Source: a bacterium D16-51
GTDB taxonomy: Bacteria > Bacillota > Clostridia > Lachnospirales > Lachnospiraceae
NCBI GenBank assembly: GCA_003612285.1
Contig: RAYE01000034.1
Coordinates: 1 to 59,977 of the forward strand
Length of the DNA: 59,977 bases
Direction: 5' to 3'
The notes under the pieces were generated by a model. The model was given only the letters and a program-made list of their open reading frames with translations. It was not told where the DNA came from and ran no database searches. The translations under genes and the position numbers were made by a program. Positions 43,573-53,347 of the stretch are shown one piece after another (position 1 is the first letter of the stretch; each line of letters begins with the position of its first letter).

Positions 43573-45384
43573 TCAATAAAACCAGAAGCCCTTAAAATCC
43601 TTTTTATAGACACGGTATGGACGTCTTCCCAGGTTAAACTGCCGGACTACCCTTCCATTCCAGTCCCCTTCCACAAAAAATTTCCCATCACTGCAGCAAT
43701 AAACGTAAGTATCTTTCCCAGCCAAAACGTTGCCATCTTTTTTTGTCTGGTCAAGAGCTGTCTTCTTTTTAAGTTCATATGTCCCAGCTGTTTCATCTAC
43801 AAGATAGCGGTAAAAATATGACTCCCCATTTGCTTTTGCCCCTTTCCCGCTATTACTGTTTAAAAGGGAAATATTGCTCTGCCCTTCTGCCGACCTCTTT
43901 TGGTATATAATTGCCTCCTGGCCAAACTGTGCTTCAAATGGGTCTGGCTTTTTTTCCTTTCTCAATATATTTTTCACTGCAGCTGTCTCTTCCGGCTCTT
44001 CTGCCGCTTCTTCCCCTGCAGATTTCTTCAAAACTTTTTTTGCCAGGCTCTTATATGGCTGGTACAGCTTTTTATCAGCGATAATATAGTCTATCTTTGG
44101 AAGCAGGCTTCCTATATTGCTAACTTTTATGAGGCTGGACAGGTTCTTCGCGCTTAAAAGCACCTGGTTCGTTCCAACTACCTGAACCGAATTTAAACCA
44201 ACCCAGTCCACATTCTTCTTTTTCGCCTTCTTAGACGCATTCTTATAAACACTCTTAAACAGGACATCCATATCCACTTTCTCTGTTACTGCGCCATCTT
44301 CCAGCTTTACCTCTAAAACCTTGCTTCTTGGGGTAGCGTTCTTGCCATTTGCTGTCGCAATCACATAGATATTCCCATATCCGTCATAAGTAAATTCCCC
44401 AGCCTGGCGGTATCCATCCAGGGAATATGTCTTCATTACCTGCCCTAAGGCATTTACCTGCGCCAGTTCCGTATCATTTACCGAATACATAATATTATCA
44501 TAAATCTGCTCCAGATTCCTGCCACAATAGCCGTCTGCCGGGATTTCACCGCGCAGCACCCCGGAATTGTCATACAAAAGCACAGCATACCTTTTAGTTA
44601 CCACTTTTTTCTTCTTTTTCTTCTTCTTCTTTCCAGTAGTAACAGTTTTTACAGTTGTATACTTCTTTCCATCCTGAAATACCACATAAAGACCGTTGGA
44701 AATCGTTTTTTTACTTCTCCCTTTCACCACTTCAAGACGCTTCGCCGCCCCTGTCCTGCTCTCCGGGATTTTAACAGAAAATGTCCTGGAAGCTGATAAT
44801 TCATCATCCGAATTATAGACACGTATTGTAATATAATTCGTTTCACCAGCTACCAGCCCAATCACCTGAAACTCATGTTCTTTTGTCAGGCTTCCTGAAG
44901 CATTCGGAATCGCTGTCCTTGTAAAATCAGGTATTTTGCTGTCCTTAACAGAAACCGTATACCTACAGTAACTCTTCCCGTTTGTTTTAAAATAAACATA
45001 CATCGCATTGCGGTTCGTTCCATATGGATTGTATGCCCAAAGCGCATTATCCAGGGAAAATGTCTTATTTTTCTTAATGGTTGTAAGCTTTTCTTCAATA
45101 TCGGCAGACTTCTTTGCAGAGTATATTTCTTTTATGCTGCTAAATTCGGTAGTAACTACATTTTTGTTGTCACCAGACATAGAAAGTGGAATAATATCAA
45201 CTTCTTTTACTTCGTCAATCGCTTTCCCTTTCTGGTCTTCCAAAAGGTCGCGTTCCTCTTTCAGGTCTTCTTCCTCCTGCCTTGCAATATTCTTTGACAT
45301 ATCGTTAAACTTCCAAAGCAGCGCCCCGGTTCCAATCAAAAGCAAAACCATTGTAATAAGGATAACTTTTATCTTGCCTTTCAT
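43573..45384 (-). CDS. Arylsulfotransferase-like membrane-anchored protein, probably non-catalytic
   Basis: 603 aa. N-terminal TM anchor (IKVILITMVLLLIGTGALLW), coiled coil at about 30-60, an Ig-like strand region at about 115-205, a nine-residue lysine run near 255, then a propeller-like domain. DWVGLNSVQVVGTNQVLLSA, NLSSLIKVS and AQFGQEAIIY align by eye with DWxHxNS...SSR...IxKI and GQHxA of ASST-type aryl-sulfate sulfotransferases. The two histidine positions are Gly (about 395) and Glu (about 489) here. I therefore expect no classical sulfotransferase activity. It ends inside the duplicated target of the adjacent family A element. Confidence 0.65.
   Translation of the reverse strand: MKGKIKVILITMVLLLIGTGALLWKFNDMSKNIARQEEEDLKEERDLLEDQKGKAIDEVKEVDIIPLSMSGDNKNVVTTEFSSIKEIYSAKKSADIEEKLTTIKKNKTFSLDNALWAYNPYGTNRNAMYVYFKTNGKSYCRYTVSVKDSKIPDFTRTAIPNASGSLTKEHEFQVIGLVAGETNYITIRVYNSDDELSASRTFSVKIPESRTGAAKRLEVVKGRSKKTISNGLYVVFQDGKKYTTVKTVTTGKKKKKKKKKVVTKRYAVLLYDNSGVLRGEIPADGYCGRNLEQIYDNIMYSVNDTELAQVNALGQVMKTYSLDGYRQAGEFTYDGYGNIYVIATANGKNATPRSKVLEVKLEDGAVTEKVDMDVLFKSVYKNASKKAKKKNVDWVGLNSVQVVGTNQVLLSAKNLSSLIKVSNIGSLLPKIDYIIADKKLYQPYKSLAKKVLKKSAGEEAAEEPEETAAVKNILRKEKKPDPFEAQFGQEAIIYQKRSAEGQSNISLLNSNSGKGAKANGESYFYRYLVDETAGTYELKKKTALDQTKKDGNVLAGKDTYVYCCSDGKFFVEGDWNGRVVRQFNLGRRPYRVYKKDFKGFWFY
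44604..44632 (-). repeat. Lysine-codon microsatellite in the ASST-like gene
   Basis: A run of AAG/AAA codons encodes nine consecutive lysines between two predicted strands. It is slip-prone, and single-base changes would break the gene. Confidence 0.8.
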
Positions 45385-45402
45385 CTCCCTCTTCTCCTTT
45401 TC

Positions 45403-45828
45403 CTATTCTTCCAGCATCCCCTTCAGCTTTGAAAACAGCTCAGGATATTGCCTCTTCATCCGAATCGGCTTCAACTCCTTATTTAGAAAGCAATGCCCTG
45501 TCTTTCCATCTGTACATAACTCACCTGTATCTGTTTTGTATATCTGATAGGAAACTTCCATTTTGATACCATCATATTTTGTCATTCTGGTATGAATTAT
45601 TATTTTATCCTCAAACCGCAGCGGCTGCAGATACCTGCACTCAACAAAAGTAACCGGGATAATTATCCCCATTTCTTCCAAAGCCCGGTAATCCATGCCT
45701 GCCTTTTTCATCATATCCAGCCTCGCTTCCTCAAACAGGCGGATATAATTGGAATGATGGACAATTCCCATCTGGTCTGTCTCATAATAATTCAACTGCC
45801 TATAATATTCTGCATGGCTATTTTTCAT
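45403..45828 (-). CDS. Acyl-CoA thioesterase (4HBT/YbgC-FadM type)
   Basis: 141 aa from ATG 45828 (GGAAGGA upstream). Hot-dog fold with the YbgC active-site block YYETDQMGIVHHSNYIRLFE; the Asp is catalytic. Next comes ARLDMMKKAGMDYRALEEMG. It hydrolyses short- or medium-chain acyl-CoA, substrate unknown. It is 18 bp upstream of the ASST-like gene in the same direction, so they may be co-transcribed. Confidence 0.9.
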   Translation of the reverse strand: MKNSHAEYYRQLNYYETDQMGIVHHSNYIRLFEEARLDMMKKAGMDYRALEEMGIIIPVTFVECRYLQPLRFEDKIIIHTRMTKYDGIKMEVSYQIYKTDTGELCTDGKTGHCFLNKELKPIRMKRQYPELFSKLKGMLEE

Positions 45829-45938
45829 TTTAACACATCCTTCCGCTGATTTCCATTCCATTTCTATATATTATTCCAAATCTGTTCCTTCCGTCAAGTA
45901 TTTAAAAATACTCTCAAATCTGATATACTGTTTAAAAA

Positions 45939-46133
45939 GTTACTATTCACGGCTCATTTTCCAAAATCGCCAGGCTCGTCATGCCTGCACGTAAGAGAAT
46001 GGCTATTTTGGGAAATGAGCGTGCAGGCTGTTCTAAAACACATAAGCAAAACATGAGCTGCTGCTTTTGCAGCGCCTGACAGCTTTGCTGGCAGGTTTTG
46101 CGCATGTTGTTTAGAACGGCCGTGAATAGTAAC
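45939..46133. mobile_element. Family A MITE-like element, second complete copy
   Basis: 195 bp. Ends GTTACTATTCACGG and inverted GTTACTATTCACGGCC. The interior differs from the 43-kb copy and makes its own hairpins (CTCATTTTCCAAAAT/ATTTTGGGAAATGAG; GTTCTAAAACA/TGTTTAGAAC). The flanks TTTAAAAA and TGTAAAAC match at six of eight positions, a possible decayed target duplication. It lies 33 bp before the ABC-F start. Confidence 0.8.
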
Positions 46134-46166
46134 TGTAAAACCACTATATTACAAAGCGAGGGACTT

Positions 46167-47981
46167 ATGAATTTAATTACTGCAGAACATCTAACGCACT
46201 CTTATACAGAAAAAATATTATTTGACGATGTGTCGTTCAACCTGAATGATACAGAAAAAGTCGGTATCATCGGCATTAACGGCACCGGAAAATCCACGCT
46301 TTTAAAAATCCTCGCCGGTAAAGAACCACCCGACAAAGGCACAGTCACTACCGGGCGGAACCTCCGAATTGCCTACCTGCCTCAAACACCATCATTCCAA
46401 AAAGGACAAACTGTCCTTAGCGCATCGCTTCCACCCGAAAGTGAAGTTGCCATATCTCCTGACGTCTATGAAGCTGACGCCAAAGCATATCTGACGAAAC
46501 TTGGATTTACAGATTTAAGCCAGCCTGTCAATGAACTTTCCGGCGGGCAGAAAAAACGCGCCGCCCTGGTCCGCACGCTTCTGACGCCATGCGACGTCCT
46601 GATTTTAGATGAGCCAACAAACCATTTAGACAGCGAAATGTCAGAATGGCTGGAAAATTTCCTGAAAAACTGGCGCAGCGCCCTGATTATGATTACTCAT
46701 GACCGTTATTTCCTGGATAGCGTCGCAGGCCGTATTGTGGAAATCGACAAAGGCAAACTTTACAGCTATAGCTGCAGCTACCTGGAATACCTGAAACGCA
46801 AGGCAGAACGGGAAGAAATCGCACAGGCAGCAGAACGGAAACGGCAAAGCGTCCTCCGAAAAGAGATTGCATGGATTCAACGAGGCGCGCGTGCACGCTC
46901 TACAAAGCAAAAGGCCCATATTGCACGGTATGAAAAACTGCGTGATATGGACGCCCCTAAGACAGACCAGGCAATTGAAATCACGGCTGGTTTCTCCCGC
47001 CTTGGCAACACAACGATAGAATTAGAGCACCTATGTAAAAGTTTTGGCAAAAAAGCCATCTTATCAGACTTTTCCTATACCTTCCTGCATACTGACCGTG
47101 TTGGGATTATCGGCCCAAACGGATGCGGCAAATCAACTCTCTTTAAAATGATTGTTGGAAAAGAACAGCCAGACTCTGGCACAGTTACAATAGGGCAAAC
47201 TGTTAAATTAGGCTATTTTGCACAGGAAAGCGATCCCATTGATTCCTCTGTACGCGTAATTGATTACATAAAAGAAGCTGGCAGCGCTATCCATACAAGC
47301 GAAGGCAGCATCAGCGCTTCTGCCCTGCTTGAACGCTTCCTCTTCCCACCAGATTTACAGTATTCCCCTGTAGAACGGCTGTCTGGAGGAGAACGGCGCA
47401 GGCTGTCACTTCTTTACATATTAATGAAAGCCCCGAACATACTGCTTCTGGATGAACCTACAAACGACTTAGATATCACTACCCTGACTTTGTTGGAAGA
47501 CTATCTGGACAGTTTTGATGGTATCGTTGTAACAATATCCCACGACCGTTATTTCCTGGACCGCATTTGCCGCCGAATCTTCGCTTTTGAAGGAAATGGT
47601 ACCCTCGCACAATATGAAGGCGGTTACACAGATTATAAAACCGCCTCTGCCTCCAAAATAAACCAGTCCAACAACAAGCCACCCACTCCCGTAAAAACGC
47701 AGGAAAAGGCAATCAACCGCCATAACTGGAAAGAAGGACAGGAAAAAAAGCTGAAAATGTCTTATAAAGAACAAAAAGACTTTGAGACAATAGAAAGCGA
47801 CATTTCATTATTAGAGGAACAAATAGAATGCCTGGAACAGGAAATCCTGCAGGCTGCCCATGATTTTGTACACCTAAACAAACTCACTTGCAAAAAAGAA
47901 GAACTTCAGTCCTTACTGGATGAAAAAATGGAACGCTGGATGTACCTGGAAGAACTTAATGAAAAAATCCAAAATAACTAA
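46167..47981 (+). CDS. ABC-F family ATPase (ribosome-associated)
   Basis: 604 aa from ATG 46167 (GAGGG upstream). Two ABC domains without membrane segments. Domain 1 has Walker A GINGTGKST, signature LSGGQKKR and Walker B LILDEPTNHLD. Domain 2 has GPNGCGKST, LSGGERRR and LLLDEPTNDLD. The inter-domain linker (RKAEREEIAQAAERKRQ...) is the P-site tRNA-interaction motif region. The C-terminal extension (about 540-604) is a coiled coil. It is most like Uup/EttA-type translation factors, some of which confer antibiotic resistance by ribosome protection. Resistance cannot be claimed from sequence. Confidence 0.93.
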   Translation: MNLITAEHLTHSYTEKILFDDVSFNLNDTEKVGIIGINGTGKSTLLKILAGKEPPDKGTVTTGRNLRIAYLPQTPSFQKGQTVLSASLPPESEVAISPDVYEADAKAYLTKLGFTDLSQPVNELSGGQKKRAALVRTLLTPCDVLILDEPTNHLDSEMSEWLENFLKNWRSALIMITHDRYFLDSVAGRIVEIDKGKLYSYSCSYLEYLKRKAEREEIAQAAERKRQSVLRKEIAWIQRGARARSTKQKAHIARYEKLRDMDAPKTDQAIEITAGFSRLGNTTIELEHLCKSFGKKAILSDFSYTFLHTDRVGIIGPNGCGKSTLFKMIVGKEQPDSGTVTIGQTVKLGYFAQESDPIDSSVRVIDYIKEAGSAIHTSEGSISASALLERFLFPPDLQYSPVERLSGGERRRLSLLYILMKAPNILLLDEPTNDLDITTLTLLEDYLDSFDGIVVTISHDRYFLDRICRRIFAFEGNGTLAQYEGGYTDYKTASASKINQSNNKPPTPVKTQEKAINRHNWKEGQEKKLKMSYKEQKDFETIESDISLLEEQIECLEQEILQAAHDFVHLNKLTCKKEELQSLLDEKMERWMYLEELNEKIQNN

Positions 47982-47988
47982 AACCTTA

Positions 47989-48040
47989 TTTGCAAGCACA
48001 ACAAGTCTGGCTATTTCTAAAATTAACCGTGAATAGTAAC
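47989..48040 (+). repeat. Family A element, right half only
   Basis: TGCAAGCACAA and ACCGTGAATAGTAAC match the right part of the 43-kb element (TGCAAGCACAA...GACCGTAAATAGTAAC). The left part is missing; the fragment begins a few bases after the ABC-F stop codon. Confidence 0.7.
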
Positions 48041-48078
48041 CCGTTTTCGCCATTTTTCCGAAAACACGGTTATTTTCG

Positions 48079-48107
48079 TTGACACCATTCCATTTATATG
48101 ATAGATT
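48079..48107 (+). promoter_or_regulatory. SigA-type promoter of the cold-shock gene
   Basis: TTGACA (48079-48084), 17 bp, TAGATT (48102-48107), giving a 5' leader of about 50 bases. A long leader is usual for cold-shock messages. Confidence 0.65.
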
Positions 48108-48165
48108 GGACATGGCGCTAAAATTTTTTACGTCGAAATATTTTTCTTTTTTAGGAGGCAGTACA

Positions 48166-48366
48166 ATGAAAGGTACAGTTAAATGGTTTAATGCAAAAAA
48201 GGGGTTTGGATTCATTTCTGATGAGACAGGCAAGGACGTGTTCGTACATTTCTCAGCACTTCAGATGGATGGTTTTAAAGTCCTTGATGAAGGCGAAGCT
48301 GTTGAATTTGATGTTGTAAACGGTGAAAAAGGACCTCAGGCATCAAACGTAGTAAAAGTAGGTTAA
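48166..48366 (+). CDS. Cold-shock domain protein
   Basis: 66 aa, the whole CspA-type domain: [19 protein letters not shown] with RNP1 KGFGFI, and [10 protein letters not shown] with RNP2 VFVHF. It binds single-stranded RNA/DNA and melts secondary structure in messages. Ribosome site TAGGAGG. Larger in-frame extensions upstream lie in the promoter or leader and are rejected. It lies between a broken family A repeat and a large hairpin element. Confidence 0.96.
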   Translation: MKGTVKWFNAKKGFGFISDETGKDVFVHFSALQMDGFKVLDEGEAVEFDVVNGEKGPQASNVVKVG

Positions 48367-48479
48367 TCAATTTAATTCAGTTATAATCAAAACAGGAAGC
48401 ATTCTAATTTTTATAGATACGTTTAACGTTTATTTTAAAAGTTAAGGATTTTCGGACAGGTTGTAACGTACGCGAAGGC

Positions 48480-48610
48480 AACGAGCCGTGCGTAAATTGA
48501 AAGGAAGCCATCGGCGCGGGTTTATCCGCAAGCCCGTGGCTTCCTTTCAATTTACATAGGGCGGCAGCCTACGATGAGCAAACCGAAGGTTTGCGAATGC
48601 ACGGCTCGTT
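48480..48610. repeat. Nested inverted-repeat element with long perfect stem
   Basis: Outer arms AACGAGCCGTGC (48480-48491) and GCACGGCTCGTT (48599-48610). Inner arms GTAAATTGAAAGGAAGCCA (48492-48510) and its exact complement (48537-48555), both perfect. A GCGGG/CCCGT-rich tip lies between the inner arms. It ends about 12 bases before the ribosome site of the Nudix gene. It could be a structured RNA or a MITE-like element. Confidence 0.8.
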
Positions 48611-48634
48611 TTAAAGAAACCAGGAGGTAATCCA

Positions 48635-49126
48635 ATGAAAAAAGAACATAAAAGCAATCTAAGCACTCTGTGTTATATTGAACAAGACGAATGCTATCTT
48701 ATGATGCACCGAATCTCAAAAGAGAACGACATCAACCATGGCAAATGGATTGGGGTCGGCGGGCACTTTGAAGAAAACGAAAGCCCGGAAGACTGCCTGC
48801 TCCGTGAAGTAAAAGAAGAGACAGGGCTTACCCTGACCTCCTATTCACTTCGTGGAATCATCACATTTATTTCTGACGGCTGGGGCTGTGAATATATGCA
48901 TCTCTATACCGCCGATGCCTTTGATGGAACACTTACTGAAAAGCAAATGAATACCTGTAATGAAGGCATCTTACGATGGGTCCCTAAAAAGCAACTTATG
49001 GATTTAGAGCTATGGGAAGGGGACAGGGTTTTCCTGGGCTGCCTCCTAAACCAGAATACATTTTTTTCCATGAAACTTAAATATCATGGCGATAAACTGG
49101 TAGACATTACAACAACACAATATTAG
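48635..49126 (+). CDS. Nudix hydrolase (8-oxo-dGTP diphosphatase-like)
   Basis: 163 aa. The Nudix box GGHFEENESPEDCLLREVKE continues ETGL, matching GX5EX7REUXEEXGU. The N-terminal STLCYIEQDECYLMMHR is typical of MutT/YtkD-like sanitisers that remove oxidised dNTPs. Ribosome site AGGAGG. It is preceded by the nested hairpin element, which would be in its leader if it is transcribed from upstream. Confidence 0.88.
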   Translation: MKKEHKSNLSTLCYIEQDECYLMMHRISKENDINHGKWIGVGGHFEENESPEDCLLREVKEETGLTLTSYSLRGIITFISDGWGCEYMHLYTADAFDGTLTEKQMNTCNEGILRWVPKKQLMDLELWEGDRVFLGCLLNQNTFFSMKLKYHGDKLVDITTTQY

Positions 49127-49170
49127 AGCGTGTTTAAAACACCATGTAAAAAGTAATTTTAAACACGCCC
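49126..49170. terminator. Inverted repeat between convergent Nudix and chemoreceptor genes
   Basis: GAGCGTGTTTAAAA pairs with TTTTAAACACGCCC. The tip AGCGTGTTT is the same as in the family C element at 429. It serves as a likely two-way terminator. Confidence 0.6.
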
Positions 49171-49179
49171 CAGCCAACT

Positions 49180-50859
49180 TTAACGGCGCAGCCGGAACTT
49201 ATGGACAAGCGTTTTAAGTTCTTCCGCCTGGATATTAAGTTGTTTTGCAGAAGCCGCTGATTTTTCTGCTGTTGCAGCATTTGTCTGTACTACATCGGAT
49301 ATCTGTTCCATTCCAAGTTTTAACTGACGAAGCGACTGCGACTGCTGCACTGCAGAATCCGCAATACGTTCCACCATCTCCGTAGTTTTCTGTGCACTAG
49401 AAACCACACCAGAAAGGGCTTCTGTCATCTCAGCCGAAAGTGATGTCCCATATTCAACCAGCTTTGATGAACTTTCTATCAGTTCTGTAATATCACCTGC
49501 AGACACTGCACTTTTATTTGCAAGGCTCTGTACTTCATCCGCCACAACAGCAAACCCCTTCCCCGCCTCACCAGCGCGTGCTGCTTCCACAGAAGCATTT
49601 AATGCCAGGATATTTGTCTGGAATGAAATGTCATCAATTGTCTTAATAATTCCACCAATCTTACTGGAAGCATTTGAAATGTCCTCCATTGCTGAAGTCA
49701 GCGCCTTCATCTTCTCATCACAGATCCCCAGTTGTACTGCCGCGTTGGCGGAACATTCTTTCGCATCCCCTGCATCACCGGAAGTATGGTCTACCTGTGC
49801 AGATATATCCTGGATACTTGCAGACAATTCCTGCACTGCAGAAGCCTGCTGTACTGCCCCATCTGACAAAAGCTGCGCTCCGGACGCCATTTCCTGCGCC
49901 TCTGCTGATACCTGCCCGGCTGTCAGGTTAATACGGGAAAGCGCTGCATTCAGCGAATCCAAAATCTGCTGCATTGCATTCTGAATTGGCAAAAATTCCC
50001 CACGGTATTCATTGTCAATTACCAAATCCATATTCCCTTTTGCCATCTGCGCCAGTTTATTGTCAATATCTTTGATATATTTCTTTAATTCACGCTTTGT
50101 CTCATGAATGGACTCCACCAGCATGCCAATCTCAGAGGTATTCGACGGCAATGTAAATTCTGCAGACAGGTTGCCCTGGGAAATCTGCCCCATCTGATCC
50201 CTGACTTTAATAACAGGGCGCAGAATCTGCCTTCTCGTAAAGAGCATACTAAGAAGCTGCATCACCCCAACCATAGCAAACGCCAGGATCATCTCCAACC
50301 GGATAAACGATGCCTGCTTTTTCAAGTCACGGACTTTCGCCGCTGTCCTTTTATCTAATTTCTCAAGAAACTGCTCCTTTAAAGAATTAATCTCAGCAAT
50401 CGAATCACTGTAATCTTTCCCATATACATAATTTATTGCACGCTCTGTCTCCCCCGCTTTTACTTCATTCATCGCCTCCTCTTCCAGAGGGACCAGCTTG
50501 TTGGAAAGCCCAGACATACTGTCAATCATTTCCTGCTCTTCTGAAGTAATGCCAATCTCCTGCATAGCTTCAACACCCAAATCCCTATTTTTTAAATTAT
50601 TCACTTCATTCCAGTAATTGTCATAATACTTCTGGTCGCCTGTAGCAGCAAATGCACGCACTTCATTTGTCAAATATGCCGAGCCATTCATAAAACGATT
50701 TGCATTGTAAGTCAGATCAAACCGCTCTTCATTTGCTTTGCTCACCTTATCATCTGCACTGCTGTAGGCAAACAAAGACCATACCAAAAACAGCAGTGCC
50801 AGAATAGAGCAGCCGTTTAAAAGCAGCACAATCACTGATTGATTCATAGCTTTCTTCAT
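49180..50859 (-). CDS. Methyl-accepting chemotaxis protein
   Basis: 559 aa. TM1 at about 8-30, a helical extracellular sensor at about 31-185 ([20 protein letters not shown]; four-helix-bundle type), TM2 at about 188-210, HAMP about 211-265, then the signalling hairpin with [20 protein letters not shown] and [15 protein letters not shown]. Ribosome site AAGGAG. It is 65 bp from the araD start in the same orientation, so it is transcribed after the pentose genes or on its own. It may report on sugar or energy state; ligand unknown. Confidence 0.94.
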   Translation of the reverse strand: MKKAMNQSVIVLLLNGCSILALLFLVWSLFAYSSADDKVSKANEERFDLTYNANRFMNGSAYLTNEVRAFAATGDQKYYDNYWNEVNNLKNRDLGVEAMQEIGITSEEQEMIDSMSGLSNKLVPLEEEAMNEVKAGETERAINYVYGKDYSDSIAEINSLKEQFLEKLDKRTAAKVRDLKKQASFIRLEMILAFAMVGVMQLLSMLFTRRQILRPVIKVRDQMGQISQGNLSAEFTLPSNTSEIGMLVESIHETKRELKKYIKDIDNKLAQMAKGNMDLVIDNEYRGEFLPIQNAMQQILDSLNAALSRINLTAGQVSAEAQEMASGAQLLSDGAVQQASAVQELSASIQDISAQVDHTSGDAGDAKECSANAAVQLGICDEKMKALTSAMEDISNASSKIGGIIKTIDDISFQTNILALNASVEAARAGEAGKGFAVVADEVQSLANKSAVSAGDITELIESSSKLVEYGTSLSAEMTEALSGVVSSAQKTTEMVERIADSAVQQSQSLRQLKLGMEQISDVVQTNAATAEKSAASAKQLNIQAEELKTLVHKFRLRR

Positions 50860-50924
50860 ATTGTTTTCTCCTTCTAATATATCCTAAAGTAATGTACCGC
50901 CATTTCAGAACTGCCCTTTCCTTC

Positions 50925-51620
50925 TTACCCCTGCCCATAATAGGCATTCTCCCCATGTTTACGGTAATAATGCTTATCCTGCAATTCCTGCGGCGCCGGC
51001 ATAACCTCTGCATTAATCAGTTCTGTGCGGTATGCCATCTTTGCAACTTCTTCCAGCACAACCGCATTATGAACCGCCTCTGCCGCATCTTTCCCCCAGG
51101 CAAACGGCCCATGGTTTTTACAAAGGACTGCTGGGACTGCTGCAGGGTCTTTTTTCATGTTTTTAAAATACTCTGTAATCAAAACGCCCGTATTCTTTTC
51201 ATATGCCTCATCAATCTCCTCCTTTGACAGACAACGGACGCAAGGCACTTCCCCATAAATATAATCCGCATGGGTTGTACCATAGCAGGGAATCCCCCTG
51301 CCTGCCTGTGCCCAGCTTGTTGCATAGGAGGAATGGGTATGCACAACTCCACCAACCTGTGTAAATGCCTTATACAGTTCAACATGGGTCGGCGTATCAG
51401 AAGATGGGTTAAATTCCCCTTCTACCTTGTTCCCAGCCAAATCTACAAGAACCATATCGTCCGGCCTCAGCCTGTCATACTCCACCCCGCTTGGCTTAAT
51501 TGCAAAAATCCCCTGTTCCCTGTCAATCGCACTGACATTTCCCCAGGTAAATGTTACAAGGTTATATTTTGGCAAAAGCATATTTGCTTCATAAACCTTC
51601 TTTTTTAATTCTTCCAACAT
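50925..51620 (-). CDS. araD: L-ribulose-5-phosphate 4-epimerase
   Basis: 231 aa from ATG 51620, the usual AraD length. Class II aldolase fold: KYNLVTFTWGNVSAID, IKPSGVEYDRL, and the zinc ligands HTHSSYATSWAQAG plus GTTHADYIYG and a later His in KNHGPFAWG. It turns L-ribulose-5-P into D-xylulose-5-P. In-frame codons up to 51713 overlap the kinase gene and have no ribosome site. The kinase stop lies about 58 bp upstream, so both are one operon. Confidence 0.93.
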   Translation of the reverse strand: MLEELKKKVYEANMLLPKYNLVTFTWGNVSAIDREQGIFAIKPSGVEYDRLRPDDMVLVDLAGNKVEGEFNPSSDTPTHVELYKAFTQVGGVVHTHSSYATSWAQAGRGIPCYGTTHADYIYGEVPCVRCLSKEEIDEAYEKNTGVLITEYFKNMKKDPAAVPAVLCKNHGPFAWGKDAAEAVHNAVVLEEVAKMAYRTELINAEVMPAPQELQDKHYYRKHGENAYYGQG

Positions 51621-51678
51621 ATTTCTATCACCATTTCCTCTCATATGCCACAAAAACGCCCATAACGTACCGATATAA

Positions 51679-53280
51679 TCAACATAACAAATTCTCCACA
51701 GCAGCCCGTTCAATGGGAAGCCCCTTTAGATACCGCTCCATAAATATATTAAAACCTTCTGCGTCTTCTTTTTCCGGCGCAATCTCACTCCCCTGGCTCT
51801 GTGCAAACACCCTGTCCTGCAAAAAACTTTCCAGCGTTTCGCCTTCTTTCTTCGTATTCATATAAGCAGCCAATAGCGCGATCCCCCATGCACCGCCTTC
51901 CCCTGCTGTTTCCATTACAGATACCGGGGTGTTCATGGCCGCCGCTACAATCCTCTGGGCAGCCCCCTTTGTTGTAAAAAGTCCTCCATGCCCCAAAACC
52001 CTGTCAATCTTAACATTCTCCTGCTGGATTAAAATGTCAAGCCCTGCCTTAAGCGCACCTAAAGCAGTAAAAAGATGGACGCGCATAAAATTAGCAAGGT
52101 TAAATTTACTTTCCGGCGACCTTACAAATAATGGCCGCCCTTCTTCAAACCCGGTAATATGCTCCCCTGAGAAATAATTATATGCCAAAAGGCCCCCACA
52201 GTCAGAATCCCCTTCCAGTGCCTTTCGGTACAAAAGCCCATATAAATCATCTGTACCTATCGTTAAGCCAGCGCTTTTTGCAAACTCCCCAAAAAGCTTT
52301 ACCCACGCATTCAAATCCGATGTGCAATTATTACAATGTACCATCGCCACAAGATTGCCCGCCGGAGTTGTCACCATATCCAGTTCCTCATAAACTTTAG
52401 ACAATTCCTTTTCCAACACAATCATTGCAAAAACGGAAGTTCCGGCAGATATATTCCCAGTACGGACCGCCACGCTGTTTGTCGCCGTCATGCCAGTCCC
52501 TGCATCCCCTTCCGGCGGACACGCCTTTGCACCTGCCTGCAGCGCCCCACTGACATCCAAAAGCCTTGCCCCTTCCTCTGTCAGGGTTCCAGCACATTCC
52601 CCCGCAATCATTACCTTTGGCATAATGTCACGGAGTTTCCAGCCAAATTGCTTCTCCTGTACTAACGAGTCAAATTTTTGTACCATCCCTTCATCAAAAT
52701 CCTTCGCCGCAATATCAATTGGGAACATTCCAGAAGCTTCCCCAACCCCCATTACTTTTTGCCCGGTCAGTTTCCAATGGATAAAGCCCGCCAATGTTGT
52801 CAGATATGAAATCTGCCCAACATGTCTTTCACCATTCAGGATTGCCTGGTATAGATGGGCGATGCTCCACCTTTGCGGTATATGATAAGAAAACAATTCT
52901 GTCAGTTTTTCAGAAGCCTCTTCTGTCATCGTATTCCTCCATGTACGAAACGGGACAAGAAGCTTCCCATCACTGTCAAACGCCATATAACCATGCATCA
53001 TGGCGCTGATACCAAACGCTCCAATCTGCGCCAATTCTATTCCATATTGTTCTTTTACATTATTTGCAAGGTCTGTATAGCATGACTGCATCCCCTCCAT
53101 AATAGCATCCATACTGTACGTCCAGATATTATCTACAAGCTGGTTTTCCCACTCATGCTTCCCTGACGCAATCGGCATATTATCCTGCCCTGCAAGAACT
53201 GCTTTAATCCGGGTAGAGCCAAATTCTATGCCAAGCGATGTCTTTCCCTCCAGAATCATTTTCTTAATTGTTTCTTTCAT
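51679..53280 (-). CDS. FGGY-family pentulokinase (ribulokinase-like)
   Basis: 533 aa from ATG 53280 (GGAGGAAGAT). ATP-grasping and sugar-binding parts of FGGY kinases: [32 protein letters not shown], and the C-terminal [20 protein letters not shown] and [15 protein letters not shown]. With araD next to it, L-ribulose is the likely substrate, although this kinase is only distantly like B. subtilis AraB and an arabinose isomerase is not in the window. Some relatives act on other pentuloses, so I leave the symbol open. Confidence 0.87.
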   Translation of the reverse strand: MKETIKKMILEGKTSLGIEFGSTRIKAVLAGQDNMPIASGKHEWENQLVDNIWTYSMDAIMEGMQSCYTDLANNVKEQYGIELAQIGAFGISAMMHGYMAFDSDGKLLVPFRTWRNTMTEEASEKLTELFSYHIPQRWSIAHLYQAILNGERHVGQISYLTTLAGFIHWKLTGQKVMGVGEASGMFPIDIAAKDFDEGMVQKFDSLVQEKQFGWKLRDIMPKVMIAGECAGTLTEEGARLLDVSGALQAGAKACPPEGDAGTGMTATNSVAVRTGNISAGTSVFAMIVLEKELSKVYEELDMVTTPAGNLVAMVHCNNCTSDLNAWVKLFGEFAKSAGLTIGTDDLYGLLYRKALEGDSDCGGLLAYNYFSGEHITGFEEGRPLFVRSPESKFNLANFMRVHLFTALGALKAGLDILIQQENVKIDRVLGHGGLFTTKGAAQRIVAAAMNTPVSVMETAGEGGAWGIALLAAYMNTKKEGETLESFLQDRVFAQSQGSEIAPEKEDAEGFNIFMERYLKGLPIERAAVENLLC

Positions 53281-53347
53281 ATCTTCCTCCATTCTTTTGC
53301 CTGCGGATTCCATCCGCACATATTACTTTCTCAACAATGCTTAAAAT

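Noticed and set aside
46167-47981. Antibiotic-resistance ABC-F
   Set aside because: The domain set fits housekeeping Uup/EttA-like factors as well; resistance subgroups need phylogeny or tests.
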